This document shows positions 8,962 to 21,421 of a stretch of DNA of 26,246 nucleotides, piece after piece. This stretch comes from Elysia marginata. Its lineage: Eukaryota; Mollusca; Gastropoda; Plakobranchidae. Within the stretch, counting starts at the first letter, position 1. Each line of letters begins with the position of its first letter. The notes under the pieces were generated by a model. That model was not told the DNA's origin and ran no database searches. It saw only the letters and a program-made list of their open reading frames with translations. The DNA is taken from contig BMAT01007661.1 in assembly GCA_019649035.1 (NCBI GenBank), positions 269,450-295,695 on the forward strand, written 5' to 3'. The position numbers were made by a program, and so were the translations under genes.

Positions 8962-11468
8962 ACAGCTGGCTATATAAGATCCTTATTAGAAACCTTGAAG
9001 TTTTTTTTTTCATTTGGCACGGAAATGTTCTGTTTTGATTTTGTGCCAAAATGCACAGAAAAAAATTGTAAAAAAAAATTATTCCATGTACAAGAAAAAT
9101 AAATAGGTAGCTATCTGTAAAAACTAAATAGCTATATATATGTACCAATTTTCAAGACTGTGGGCTAAAAATTAATGAAATGGTCCAGAAAATAAACTTG
9201 GCAACACAAATTTGAGGAAAAAAACGCAAAAGAAAAAAAATAAGCTGAAAAAAAAGACTTTATCATGCTTGAAAGTGAATTTTTGGTTACACACAATTCA
9301 GATTCGCCCAAAAAGAATTCAGGTATCTTGGGCTAACACATTGAAACTGTATAAAAAAAGTTGAAATCTGGAAATCGCTATTTTTTTATGAAATCAACTT
9401 TTTGGGACCCTCTTACCCCCTGAAGATATTTATGATGGCCTTATGAGAAATTTTTTTGTTCAATTTTGTGTTGATGTTCAGCACATAATTCTGGCGAGAC
9501 TCAGAGTCATATATGTTTTAAAACCAATTAAAAAGTTATTCAATGCCTAACCATGAAAAAAAATTACCGATGAACTCGTTTTTTCGTCATCAAATTGTTT
9601 GTGATAATAGATAATGCCAAGTGACCTTTATGAGAAAGAAACCCATGGTAATAGGATTTATAAGAAAAGACTCGGAGAGTACCTGGAAAGTTCTTTAAAA
9701 CATCAATACTGGCTATGAACATTTCAAACCATTATCTTATCATAAATCAAAACGCTTACCCATATTTTGATATAAAGGTAGAATCAGTCCGTGGTTTGAT
9801 TTCAGATCTACCCAGGTCTAGATACAGCAGGGACGCAAGTGTACTCGGAAGTCATTAGTTTTGTTTCTCCCTGAGTGAGCAGTCACAGAGCACGTGCATG
9901 ATTACCACTACAGGGATTTCTGTTGATATGGATTGCCTGGGCCGTGCAGGACAGGACAGGATAGGCTTTGTGTGCGCCTCAAGATTAATTAGGCGCTGAG
10001 TTGCTTCTACACACTCATATTGGCTCGGAAAATTCATTTCTAGGGACCTTTCTATGTATACTTTTGGAGCTCACGAACCTTGTCGCAGATCTCATTTTGT
10101 GAGCTGTATACTTACACAGATGGCCACCATTAGGACCAAATCTCCGCCCTTGATAGATAATTTCAAACTTACAACTGTTATACTTTAACCTTCTTTTTGT
10201 ATAAAAAATTAGCTACGATTAAAGTATACCGTGGTAGATAACCATCTTAGGATACCTTAGTATGGTTGAAGATTGACCTCCATAGTTCAATTTTATTGTT
10301 GCATGAACAAGAACACTTTAAGCTTTTTCTACGATAACTAGTGAATAAAAATTTAAAGTAGGCTACTTGTCATTTATGTTCTTACACAGATACCGACATA
10401 ATCAGAATCAATAATTTTCTTATGACACATCAGCCTAACAAATTAAAAAGGATTGCTTGGAAAAATGTTTTGAAAAGTTATGATCGGCAGGCATAAACAA
10501 TTTAGACTTTCGCAATAATGTTACTGGTTTTAATTAATTCTACACATTGTACCATATGACTTTCTTTTAAAGTTTTAGGACTGTTTGAGAATAATATTTA
10601 CGAAATATTGGTTCTCCGAACGATTTTTATGTTTATATAATTTTACTGTAGCCTAGCGGTGAGGGAAAGAAACACCAATACCTAGCTACAAGTAACAATA
10701 ATAGCAATTTGCATGGACGTCATTGCAAAATTAGTTACATGTAAAACGGAGAGTTACAGAGTGGCTTTAGGGGATTAAAAGATACAGAACATCACAGGCT
10801 GCAACTGTCCATTTGTGTTATTCGGTGTGCAGGGTGATAGAGACTGTGCCTCGTGTAAAAAGTTAGTTAGTAAAAAATATAGCATTACAGTTTTCTTCTG
10901 TCGTCTTTTGACATGAGAGTCTATTGATAATTTTTACTCTTTGAACCTCTTTATATGTCTATTCTCCACTCGTTTATAACACCGAAAAGAATGAAAACCC
11001 TAAAAGTTCAATAATATCGACTCAAACCATCTTCTCCTACGAAAGACACAAAGCAAAGCATACACCATAGCACTGCTCATTTCGGGCCGTTCAAAGAGTG
11101 TTGTGGTCGGGATCGAAGCGTAATACATTTTCTTACTTACTGTGTTAGAATCGATGAATAGTCGGTGGAAATATACCACACTGAGTGCCCTCCTCACTAT
11201 TAAAACATCCTTATAAGAGAATTTCGAAACAAAAACGAACAATGAAAAAAAACGCAAAATACTACAGATAAATTGTTAAACAAAGTAGGTTTCAATCTTG
11301 ATAGAAAAAGTCCAATAGGCCTAGGTGTGTAAATTATCCTGAGCTCTAAGTACTTTTTCTTCAATTTTCTCAAACAGAAGAGTTGTAAAATTAGGGTAGC
11401 TGGCCTTGAACTAAAGTCGCGTTATGTCACGATTAGATATAACAATTTTAGGGTTCCTTTCAAGTTTT
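8962..11468. other. AT-rich noncoding stretch, no gene recognised
   Basis: Bases 8962-9420 are dominated by A and T runs, and the opposite-strand frames at 8833-9102 and 8957-9148 are translated low-complexity DNA. Around 9790-10060 the sequence is somewhat GC-richer and includes AGGACAGGACAGGATAGG (about 9948-9965), a short pentamer repeat. TATACTTTAA near 10180 and TTAAAGTATA near 10220 form a 10-bp inverted repeat. The minus frames 9855-10037 and 11000-11257 match nothing I know. Confidence 0.5.
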
Positions 11469-11488
11469 TATATATATATATATATATT
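11469..11488. repeat. (TA)n microsatellite
   Basis: About ten TA units flanked by T runs. Confidence 0.95.
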
Positions 11489-12140
11489 TTAATCTTAAAA
11501 TTTGTAAGTCCTTTTTCTTCAACCTAAGTGTATCCATCTCTTCTTAACCTTGTAAAATATTAAATCTGCAAAACTGGAATAACCAAGAAAACTTCAAATT
11601 CATATCCTGCAAAAATTAAATTCTTACCTTCGTAAATAATATCGAGAGCTTCACTCCATTTTCTGTCTCCCGCCCTTAAGTACAAAAGTAAAGGAAAAAA
11701 TTGAAAACTTCTTTTCCCGAAGACTCAGTTGGGACTAGAAAAGTGAAACAAAGTCTGGGATAAAAATAAACCCAGCGACGACTTTCCGCATGAAGACACT
11801 GAAACCCAGCCGTGTGACTCACTAAACTTAAAAAGACAAGACTATCTTTGGAGATGTTCGGCTCCAACCAGGGCTCGTCAGCACTCAGCCAGCTGAGAAG
11901 GAACCCGATTACTGGTATTACTCACGGCCCACCCGATCGCTGGCCACTCAACCATTTGCCTCGCCAAAGAAAAAAAAGCTTAAAAAGGCCTGTAAAAAGG
12001 CACTATGCGTTGAAAAAAAATCGTCGTCGTTGGTTTGCCTGTTTCTTCAGTGGTTATTTTTTGTTCTCAAAGCTGATAAAAAGGGACCAAGGAAAGATAT
12101 CATATTTGGTTTTGAAAGGAAAGCCATAAAACATGATTAA
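11489..12140. other. AT-rich noncoding stretch, no gene recognised
   Basis: The frames at 11676-11867 (minus) and 11848-12129 (plus) overlap at their ends on opposite strands. The plus frame begins with MEMFGSNQGSSALSQLRR-type mixed sequence but turns into a Lys-rich reading of A-rich DNA and has no recognisable domain. I do not call it a gene. Confidence 0.45.
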
Positions 12141-12340
12141 AAACTTAAAGATAAGAAAGAACAAGAAAAAGGAGGAGAAGAAGAAGAAAAAGAAGANNNN
12201 NNNNNNNNNNNNNNNNNNNNNNNNNNNNNNNNNNNNNNNNNNNNNNNNNNNNNNNNNNNNNNNNNNNAAAAAGAAGAAGAAGAAGAAGAAAGAAGGAGGA
12301 GGTGGAGGTGACGAAGAAGAAGTAGAGGAACAAGCTGAAC
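12141..12340. repeat. Degenerate (GAA/AAG)n purine tract interrupted by the gap
   Basis: Purine-only triplets run into both sides of the N run and continue as GAA, GGA and GAG triplets to about 12335. Poly-Lys, poly-Glu and, on the other strand, poly-Phe frames across it (12054-12420) are artefacts of the tract and the gap. Long GAA/TTC tracts are hard to sequence and assemble, which probably explains the gap. Confidence 0.9.
12197..12267. other. Assembly gap, 71 N
   Basis: A run of 71 undetermined bases inside a GAA-rich tract. The real length is unknown and could be longer or shorter than shown. Confidence 0.99.
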
Positions 12341-15140
12341 AGGGGAAGGGGAAAAGAGAGGATAGAGTAAACAAAAACCACTTTAGCTACGTGTTTTTAC
12401 CCATAACTTATCAAAGCTAAGACAGAAAAAAAAGAAATATATATGCTGTAGAGAGATTATTGTGTTTAAAAGAGACTCAAATGGTGCAATAACCAAATAA
12501 GGTACCGTAATGGAACGAGATTGACAAGCAAAAAATTTGAGAGCAAAGAAACGAACGAATAAAAGAAATAAATAGATAGGCTTCATAATCGAAAGAAATG
12601 TTGAGCACTTTTTCTGCGCACTACTTTAGATCATGTACACCTTTATAAAAGTAGTAGTTTTGTTAGAAATTGCCTTGATGTTTGGAAACTCAAAAAAAGG
12701 CATTGTTTAAATATCAATGCTGTGCAATCTATAAATGGCAACATCTGATCGATTAGGACTTCTATTTCTAATGAGAATGGAAATGGTTCAGGCAGGTGGG
12801 GGAGAGTAAGCTGAACGTGTAAGTTCACCTTAAAAATATAATTCTATCGATCGGTTCACATAAAAATAAGAGAAAAGAAATTTCTACCAATCCTGGAAGT
12901 GACCAGGCCAATAACTCCAGGGAGAAGGTCATTCTATCCCAGTCCCCAAAGGGTTTGAGCTCTGTGTTTGATGTTTCAATCTTCGGTTCGAATGGTATGG
13001 ATAATGAACTATTTTAGACCTACAGAGGCTCCAGTATCAAGACCAAAAGCTTTAGTAAGTTAGGCATATGAGCATGATCTTTCCTCTCTTCGAGAGAAAA
13101 GAAATAGCTAGAGGATAAATCAGAGATGGTAAAGATGGGCTGCGAGTGGAAAAGGCAAGAGAAAAATGACATTTGCTGGTATATACATTATATAATTATA
13201 TCCAACTACAGCGTACAAAATTTATGGTAGGTTACACTGTGGGCAATTTTCTTTTGTGAAGTCGAATATAACTTGACCTCGAGAGGAATAAAATATTTTA
13301 ACTTAAAACTTCTGTTGTAAAACTTGTAAAACCGTTTGAAATAAACGCAGAGAATTGTTCGTCGTCGATAAGTCATTATTTTAAAATCAGAGATCTAATT
13401 GTCTGCGTTAGATATAAATAAGACCAGTCAAACATCAGTCCAGCGGACCTAAAACCGTTCTAGATGGGCAAACAGTACATATAATTGAATATATCTACAT
13501 CTAGCGTCTATGCTAAATTCAAAAGGCCTACTCAAATAGTGAAAATAAGCTATGGGAAAACGACTTGAATTTTTTCCGCAGATCTTTTGTTTTGCCAAGA
13601 TATTCTCAGAACTTGAAAAAAGAACAAATTAAAATATGCAAATTGTTTTTGCAATATAAAGACAGTTATCGATATTTTATAAAACCTTCAAAAATATCCT
13701 AACAGTATAGTGTTCACACTGAGTACTAATTTTGAACGTTCATTTGGAAAATTATCCCATTTTGCTAAACTTCTGGTAGTGGCCTTTATGTATAATTTGC
13801 TGACCCTACTAACATATCCTTTTGAATTGTATAACTCTTGAAACGTATTTTTAATCTTGTATGGCTTAGCCCCCTTCGATGAAGAACACATTATAATGTA
13901 CCCCTATCCATTGCTTTAAAAAATTATAATATCATACAAAACATATTTATAAATATACCTGTAAAAGAGTAGCAGTTGAGTGGTAAACAAAGTTTATTAG
14001 TTTAATAATATACCGCCAATTACATCTTTGCTGGAAGGGTACCATCCCATAGGTTGTAACGAGAGGATTTTTAACTGTGAACGCACGGAAGAAATCAATA
14101 TAGCTTACTCAATTCTTATATTAGCGCATACATATTAGACATTAACAGCCTTTAGGATCAATAGTAGCAGAGCAAAATGTTGAGAGACAAACCAGTACTA
14201 TAAGATCTATCTGCTGTATTCGATTAGCGGTTTACGTTGTGGACATGAAACAGATAACTGTGACATTAATTATTTGTCTAGAAACATCGTGACAAAACAA
14301 AATTTAAATAATTTAATGAGTACTAAAGAACCGAATCACATGCCCACATCGCCTATAAGTCCGTGGTTTTCAAGATTATCAATGACGTCAAAGAAGTATA
14401 ATGTAAAATGTGGTTGGTTACTGTTGTTAAAATTGCATGCTACATTATTTTAGTTTGGAATACACAAAACGCGTCTCTCGCTGTTTATGTTATTTGTCTA
14501 AAGCGTTTTGACACCTTTTAACTTCCAGGTGAGGCATATTGGTCTTCTCAATCCTTGTGTGTTTTGTGAAATTAGGAAGGGGGTTACCTTATCTATTCAC
14601 TGATAAACACGATGACATTACTAAAAATACTTTATCCACCGTATGCCTCGCCAGCCAAACATAAATTATTTATTTAACTCAATCATCAATACATTAAGAA
14701 TATTGGAGTATACGCTGGCTGTGTTAACTCCTTGGCAATGAGAACCCACGAGGCATGTACGTGGCCCGAACTAGTTAACTTGCCACTAGAACATCTAAGT
14801 ACGTACCCCACTTTGAAAAAGTAACAATCCAATTTTTGTACAAATATACTTAAAAGATGCTGTTTAAAGAACATGAATCCAAGGTAATTTTGATTGCTTG
14901 AATATTGATCAATCGAATAGCTTAAAATTTTCTTTAGAGCTGCTGAACTTAATAGCTATTTTTAACAATAAGCATTACTGTTGGCAAAACTGCAGCGTGT
15001 TCCTGACTTCTTAAATGTAAAATTTTCTCTTTGCAAAAAGACGAATAAGCAACCATCTTCAGACTTCGGAAAAACACGTTGCTTTATGAATATCAAATAT
15101 CTTTTTGAATTTGATCATAAACACTTTTAGAAAGTACAAA
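12341..15140. other. AT-rich noncoding stretch, no gene recognised
   Basis: This is ordinary AT-rich sequence. The minus-strand frames at 12383-12586, 12643-12828, 13688-13891 and 14686-14874 are short, isolated and without known motifs. I see no large repeat within it. Confidence 0.55.
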
Positions 15141-15149
15141 AATGTGAAT

Positions 15150-15560
15150 GCTTTTAGCGACACGCCACTCAGTCATATACGCAGTATCTTTCCCTTCGGT
15201 CTCCCTAGAGCTATGAGCCGTGTTCGTTTCCTTTCTGCCCTGCTCAACAGTTCGCTCATCAACCAGAAAACTCCACTTTTCCGGATACACCCAGTGGGCC
15301 TGTTAATTCCTTCCGCCTTCTTTCACTGGTGGACGCCCCATCTCTTCAGTTTCTCTCCCAGTGCAATGCACCAGACATCAATGACTACCAAATAACAGGG
15401 CGGCCGCACTTCAACAAGGGCGCGTTCTTTGTAGAATCTTTGTAGCCGATTTTTCCGATCGATTGTCTATCAATATACCCGGGTGTCTGATCGCCGAGCC
15501 TTTCCGTTACAGAAAAACCTTTACCACGTTACAGTCGGGCCTCAGAATCATTAGGATGGA
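15150..15560. repeat. GC-richer island running towards a TA-rich tail; unassigned
   Basis: The block is GC-richer and pyrimidine-rich, with ACCCGGGT-like and GGGCGGCCGC strings, and is followed about 30 bases later by GCTATATATATGTATACATAG (15591-15611). Frames are open on both strands (15105-15395 plus, 15093-15290 minus) but neither resembles a protein I know, and the plus frame reads past several stops of the other frames only by composition. It could be a decayed transposable element or an untranslated exon. Confidence 0.3.
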
Positions 15561-15611
15561 CAGTCCGTTGCTTTCTCTCATTCTTTCTAAGGCTATATAT
15601 ATGTATACATA

Positions 15612-16880
15612 GTTTTCCATCTTTCCATCAAAACATGATCTCATGAGCATTATTTGTTTTCATTAAAAACTTTAATGTTTTGATAAAAATGGCTGAAAAT
15701 AAGTACATAGTTATGAAAAATTCAAGTCAACTGGGTACGATTTAAATGTTTTGATAACGTTGGACAATAATTTGGTGTATTCATTGGCGGGGCAAAGTGC
15801 TCTCGCCGTTCTATATTCTTTTTATTATATCACTTTACATCTTATTTTCAATACCTTTTTCATAGAAAAAAATTAAAAACCCACCTAAACCCACCTTAAT
15901 ATTAGCACTGTTCTGTCTTGGTTTCTAGAAAAAGGCGATAATAGCATTCTTTCTTTTAATTCTTCGATGTCTATCTTGTGTAGGTACCAATGATATTTGA
16001 ACATTATTTTGCTATTTGTCTATGAGAAACATTTGCGGCTGTAACTCTTATCGCTGTGCACAAAAGCTCTCTTACGTTACAAACAAGGCCTGCACACGAA
16101 ATCCTGGTAGGAGAGATGAGTGTGTAATGTCCTGTTCTCCCAAACCTCCTCCAGTTTCTCTTGCAAACTGCAGCTTACCTGTTTTATGCGGTTGTATCTT
16201 TTTCTGTTTATCATCCTGTCATTCAGGCGTGTCTGTCTATCTGCTTTTGTCTCTACTCTATCTTAACTATTCCTACTTTCTATCTTTTTACCTCGTTAAT
16301 TCTTCTACAGCTTTACCAAATCAGAGTCCGAGTTGATGCTACTTGAAACACATGTCCATGGCCACATAGAAACGAAATCCCCTCAACACAAAGTACTGTA
16401 ACCAAAAACTTTTTCTAGGTGTGAAAAAACAGGAGGGCACAACAAAAACTAATGGGATGTCGATAGATTGTTATTGCTGATATTTGTTTGTTGATATCAC
16501 GTACTCCTTTAGATTCCTTATTTTTAAGGTAGGGTGACGATGAGTCGACATTAACTCTGATCTCAACTAGAGATTTTGAGATTATTTCAACTAATGAAAA
16601 GACCGAGTTCTTGTTTTATACGTTGATCGAGGTAAAAGATATGGTTACAATTTGAATTAAAATTGCCTCAGCTGTACTCAGTTGACTTCTTAACTTCTTT
16701 ATTACACGAGAACTTAATTCTTCGGGGCATGGGTTGTCAATTTCCTGAAAAGATTTTTTAAATTCCACAATACGGCTAGGCCCTTAGGATATTGGTGCTG
16801 AAACTGTTTACACCATATATCATAGGTTGTCGCTATATATATATTAGAAAAACAATAATATCTCCTCAGACACTTTTCAT
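15612..16880. other. AT-rich noncoding stretch with CTGT/CTAT pyrimidine tract
   Basis: No gene is recognised. The frames at 16016-16336 and 16161-16346 overlap in different frames. The first starts at TTG, with the first ATG at 16022, and is cysteine-containing at the front but hydrophobic at the back because it crosses a degenerate CTGT/CTAT tract (about 16180-16310). The cysteine spacing fits no family I know. Confidence 0.45.
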
Positions 16881-16884
16881 TTTA

Positions 16885-17223
16885 GATTTTTCGGCAGCAT
16901 CCGAGACTTTAAATTTACTTCACCCCATGGTGCTTTTGCCACCGTGGGTTTGAAAGCTGGTTGTTCCCGCTTTGCTCAGTCTGACATGGCCTGTAACCCT
17001 CTCTCTCCAGACCAGAGTCGTGCCTTTCATCGCCGCTATTGATTTCTTCTCCCTGACCTAGTTCTATGTTCGAATCTTCCGGCTCGACTCCCCTCCGGAG
17101 CTGTAGACACTAGACAGCCGGGATGGACTGCCCAACCCACATGTCCTCCTTCTATACCAATTATGTTTCATGTACTGCTCCTCCCCGGCCGTCACGAATT
17201 TGAAAGCAATAAATCCTTAAAGG
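16885..17223 (+). repeat. GC-richer island ending in AATAAA and a (TA)n tail; possible retroelement 3' end
   Basis: This block is markedly GC-richer than its flanks. It ends with AATAAA at 17218-17223, followed about 40 bases later by a pure (TA)11 run. A body, a polyadenylation signal and a simple-repeat tail in that order suggest the 3' end of a retroposed element read on the plus strand. A GTTCGAATC string near 17071 resembles a tRNA B box, but no A box lies at the right distance. All frames are broken, so it is noncoding as it stands. A host 3' untranslated region is an alternative. Confidence 0.35.
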
Positions 17224-17264
17224 TCATACAACGAGAAAAATATTCAAGATATTATTAACACGCC

Positions 17265-17286
17265 TATATATATATATATATATATA
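17265..17286. repeat. (TA)11 microsatellite
   Basis: A pure TA run downstream of the GC-richer island at 16885-17223. Confidence 0.97.
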
Positions 17287-18600
17287 AGTTTTACAAAAGT
17301 ACTTTTATAAAATATTACCGGCAAATAAAACAATGTGTGATTCAACTTGGAAATGTTTCGATAAGGTTATAAATTTATATGTTAAATCTGCTTTGTTTTT
17401 CTGTTGTCCTCCTCATGTTTTTAAAAATATCGTTAAAATGCTCTGAGTGGGCCATGTTCAAGTATTTTGTAACATTAGACCACGAAGTAATAGCCAATGC
17501 TTACTGAAAAAATTTCTAACAAACATTCTAAGTTAATTTTAAAAACCAAAGCATTTAACTTAAAAGATTAAAGAGGGAAAAATTAAGCAAAACATAACGA
17601 AAGGAAACGACTGATGTAATATAACAGTTTTAAGTGCGTTGATTAAAAGTTAAGCATAATCTTACTAATCCTTTTAGCTCTGATACCTAAACAAAACTTT
17701 ATTTGACACTAGTGCATACTCATGCTCATCATCACACGCGCCATCATCAACTTCATTATCATAACCACCACCACCACCACCTTTACCACTCTTAAAACTT
17801 TCACAGTAATGACTAGTTTCTAGAGCTGTTCATTCTCCCTCCACCAGTGAGATTATTGACAATCGTGTGAGCACAGTCAGCAGTATTATTTTTGTTATTG
17901 TCGCAAACGCCATCGGCTTTAGCATCGACCGCGCCGTCTTATCGATTTTTTTTATATCCGGTGTCAAACATTATGTGAATCCCTGATTTTCATGCATAAA
18001 ATCTGCTGAAGATGGAGGGATTTTTTTTAATATTTCGGCGTAGCAATGATATTTTCATCACAGACATTTCCGTTTCACTAGTAATAAATTTTATAATAGT
18101 TTGCTTTTGATATGACAGATAATGTCTGAATTCATCGAATTTTTGGATTTACAGCAATATTTTAAACTTATGAAACTAAATAGAAAATACAATTTTATTT
18201 TTCTCATAAAGATTGTAAAAAAAACAGCAAACAAACATTGTATTTGAAGCTGTTTGATTCTGTGCCTAAGAATAATCCGCAGCATTGCAGGTGTAACCAG
18301 ACATGTGTGCCGTTAATGAAATTTCAGATGATTTCGCAACACCATTACGTCTTTTCGTGAAACAGTTGGAACGAACTCGACGCTGAAATTACACATAAAA
18401 GTAGAGAGTGAAACAATGCTGAGACTAGGGAACAGGGTCTACACGAGGCAACCTGTCTTGTCACCAGTCCACTGTTTGTAATGGTAATCGATACTAGATC
18501 CTTCGGCAGTCGGGGCTGCTAGATCGGAGTGTCTGGTCCAGAATGCGGAATGAGAAGGAGCGACAAATGAAAAAGATGGAGTGAAAGAGCAACAGTAAAG
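17287..18600. other. AT-rich noncoding stretch with a TCA/CCA triplet patch
   Basis: No gene is recognised. Bases 17718-17790 are a degenerate ATC/ACC triplet array. The minus frame at 18091-18285 is low in complexity. A GC-richer part near 18400-18540 has no recognisable content. Confidence 0.5.
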
Positions 18601-18613
18601 AGAAGAGGGAGAT

Positions 18614-18644
<31 letters not shown>

Positions 18645-18665
18645 CAGACAGACACTCAGACAAAG
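18601..18665. repeat. (GA)n and (GACA)n microsatellite
   Basis: A GA run passes into GACA tetranucleotide repeats with few interruptions. On the minus strand it gives the Ser/Leu/Cys/Val-rich frames at 18439-18858 and 18519-18710, which are products of the repeat, not genes. Confidence 0.9.
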
Positions 18666-19320
18666 ACGAAAAAGGAAGGAATGAAAATGTAGGAAAACTA
18701 TAATACACATAATTATAGATTGAGAGGGAGATGGGGAGACATAGAGAGAAAGAGGGAGATAGGGTGTGAGTATGTTTGATAAAACGGCAGAAAAGCATAG
18801 GAAAGAATTGGACCGAATGGGATGTTTTAAAACAAACTACAATAAAGTTCATTTCCAATGCATTTTAGACTACGGTAGTTTCAGAGATTTCTCTTATGGA
18901 ATACAGTTTTCAGTCAACCTTTTGGCAGGGCTTGAAGTGGAGTGTGTAGGGTTTCAAATTCTTACAAGAAGTAAAGATCTAATAATAATGTCAAATAATC
19001 GAAATAAGTTTAAATATTTTTCGCTCAGATAGAGTCCTCCAGAGGTATGACATTTTCGCATCACTTTGTAGTAGATACTTTCTAGTATAAATCAATCTCA
19101 AGTAAAATATCGAAGTAGAAGAAAAACGTACACCCTGTCTTTTAAATACCAGGTACCTCTATAATGCCTATATTGTGTCAAACAAAATTGTTTTTCCATG
19201 TGTATGTATGTTATTGTTCGTAGGTACCGGACATTAACATGAAAATAAGATGGAAATTGTAATACTTTACACGTTAATGTTCAGCTTGAAAGAAAGTACC
19301 AGATCTAGTATAGTTATGTG
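18666..19320. other. Noncoding stretch, no gene recognised
   Basis: The plus frame at 18766-19032 has ordinary composition for 88 residues but no motif that I recognise, and no splice or promoter context stands out. I leave it unassigned. Confidence 0.4.
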
Positions 19321-19325
19321 ATTTA

Positions 19326-19520
19326 TCATCATCATCATCACTCTCATCTTCTTCATTTAATTCATTGTCATACTTATCTCCTCCGCATCGTCATCATTAT
19401 CGTTATCATCCTTCTCCCATCGCTCCCCTTTGCCATAACAATATCATCATCACCATAATTATCATTATTTATAGTCACTACCTTTGTTGTCCCCTTGTTC
19501 TTTTTCATCATCATCATGGC
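19326..19520. repeat. Degenerate (ATC)n triplet array
   Basis: ATC/TCA triplets with interruptions occur throughout, purest at 19326-19340 and 19507-19518. A His/Ile-rich frame at 19365-19583 is its translation. A CTGT/CTAT pyrimidine patch follows at about 19600-19640. Confidence 0.85.
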
Positions 19521-21292
19521 CTGTCATCCCGCTTGTGTGTATGTCTTTTGTCTTTTACTCCTAGAATGCCTCCGTCCATGTGAGTAATACTTTGTCTTTG
19601 AACTTTTCTGTCTGTTCGCCTGTCTATCTGTTTGTCTCTCTTTGGCAGTCTGTGGCAGTTCATGTGCCACTCTCATTCTTTGTCTGCAAGAACCATAACG
19701 AAGCTCTTACAAGTTCCAATACTCCATAACCACCGTGTTATTCCTTACCTCCGAAATTGCTTGAGTTTATTGGGTATGGAGAAGACATTTGACCTGGCTA
19801 CCACACTAACGTGCAGTTCAGTGGTACTGGTCGAACACCGTATAGTTCTACATTATTGTTCAAACAAGAACATAGGTCGAAACAATAAGGCTTAATCAAA
19901 CAAATTGTCTTGTAATAATAATGTGCACGTTGGCCATTCTCTCACAAATTGAACGAAGTGTGAACTAGCAGGAGGGTGCGGCCGTGCCTGGAGTTTTGCA
20001 ACGGATCCTGGTTATAGTTAGTACCCACCGACCTCTGTCTGTTGACCAGGCTTTGGTGAACACGCGCCTGGCTAGAAAGAGAAGGTAATTGGTATGAGGA
20101 TTCCAAGCCCCGCAGGCTTCCAACCTACAAGGTATCGTTTACACAATGAGGGTAAGGTAATTTATAAAAATTTGTGGGGGTTTTCTTCATCTCAACCTTT
20201 CCAAGATGGAAGTATTGAGGAAAGCACGCTGCTCTTTCAAGTTTCAATTAGTAAGCAGTGGGTGGAATCACACAAACACATCCACTTTTATGTTTGAATA
20301 TTTTTTGCCGTTAATGTATACAACAGCCCGACCAGTCATGCATATTTTTTTTTAATTGTTTTGTTTCACTTAACTTAATTACGGGCAGGGGGAGGGGAGG
20401 GGCTGGGGTTTATGTAGTACCGGTATATTGGACTCATTTCATATGAAAAGTGCTATCTACACCCAGGTTGAAAAAATCGTTTGCGACTCAGCAAGATGCA
20501 TTTTTTTCTAACTTAGAAGTTTTGTTAACTAATTTATCCACATCTATCCCACAAAAAGAGTACACATACTGCTCTCTAACCTTTTCACATTTGTCTTTTA
20601 GAATAGTCATTATGCGATGAAAAAAGTAGCTTTGACATGTGATACAACATTTGAACAATTTACAGCAAATGGTTATCAGTGGATTGCACAGGAGCCGTGA
20701 AAACTTAAACCATAAAAACGTGAAATACTCGGGTTGAATCTTAAAGAGTTTTGGGCCAGTCGCACTTTGAACAGGATCGAGTCATCTCGTTACCTCACCG
20801 CAGCGAACAAAATAAATCGTAGGCAATTGAAGCAGATATTCAGCTGTTGAATATATTGTCGCGATGGCTTCTGGTTTGAATATTTTAAATTAATGTTTTT
20901 GTCTGGTTTTATGTGTTGTGTGGAAGAACTACGATTGTGTTGGGGATCAATCATCAAGTCCGAGGTAACCTACAAATACTGTTTCTAATAAAACAGGAAA
21001 ACTTTTAAACATTTTTTTTACGTTTTAAGGAAACCGTTTTATGTATGTTTGGTTTTTATAAGTGTGGCTGTTATCTTGAATCAACTTGATAGCGTTTTGC
21101 GTACGCGTGTGTGGATTTTGTGAGAGGGTGGTATTGCAGAGTATCGAATCACTAATAATCTCATGAATTGAAAATATCAAGCTTCCCCACACCCATTTTC
21201 ATGGAATTCTATGAAAGCAAAAATGATTTTCCAAAAACATTATTTTTCTAAAGTTCTAAGTTAGGCAACAGCATCACCTGCTCCATTTCCAG
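19521..21292. other. Mixed noncoding stretch, GC-richer at 19920-20110
   Basis: The frames at 19632-19895 and 20094-20297 show nothing I recognise. Bases 19920-20110 are GC-richer and could be a fragment of a repeat. Bases 20330-20420 hold a T run and a G-rich run (about 20387-20410). No gene is called. Confidence 0.45.
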
Positions 21293-21384
21293 GCTCTAAA
21301 AAGTTTTGCCTTCTACTGCTGTAACAATTATCCCAGAGCGTGGGCTAGCAGACTAGCACTTGCAAGGCCGAAGCAGCCAGGCAG
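21293..21384 (+). other. Exon-like block between good splice sites (unproven)
   Basis: The block follows CTCCATTTCCAG, a good acceptor ending at 21292, and precedes GTATGT, a good donor after GCAG at 21381-21384. One of the three frames is open across all 92 bases while the other two are closed. A 30-codon open frame is not rare by chance, so this is weak. The translation resembles no family I know. Confidence 0.18.
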
Positions 21385-21421
21385 GTATGTTTGATTAGGT
21401 TGGTTTAGCACGGGCGCCACC

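Noticed and set aside
12054..12420. Frames rich in Lys, Glu or Phe spanning the N run
   Set aside because: They are artefacts of a GAA tract and undetermined bases.
1272..14025. Shared strings TAATATACCGCCA (near 1275 and 14010) and CGCCAGTAGTCT (near 1282 and 5325)
   Set aside because: Matches of 12-13 bases with no flanking similarity are expected in a window of this size.
16016..16336. Cysteine-containing frame of 106 codons
   Set aside because: It opens at TTG, its cysteine spacing fits no family I know, and the second half translates a pyrimidine tract.
18439..18858. Minus-strand frame of 139 codons, the second longest open frame in the window
   Set aside because: It is largely the translation of the GA/GACA microsatellite and shows no domain.
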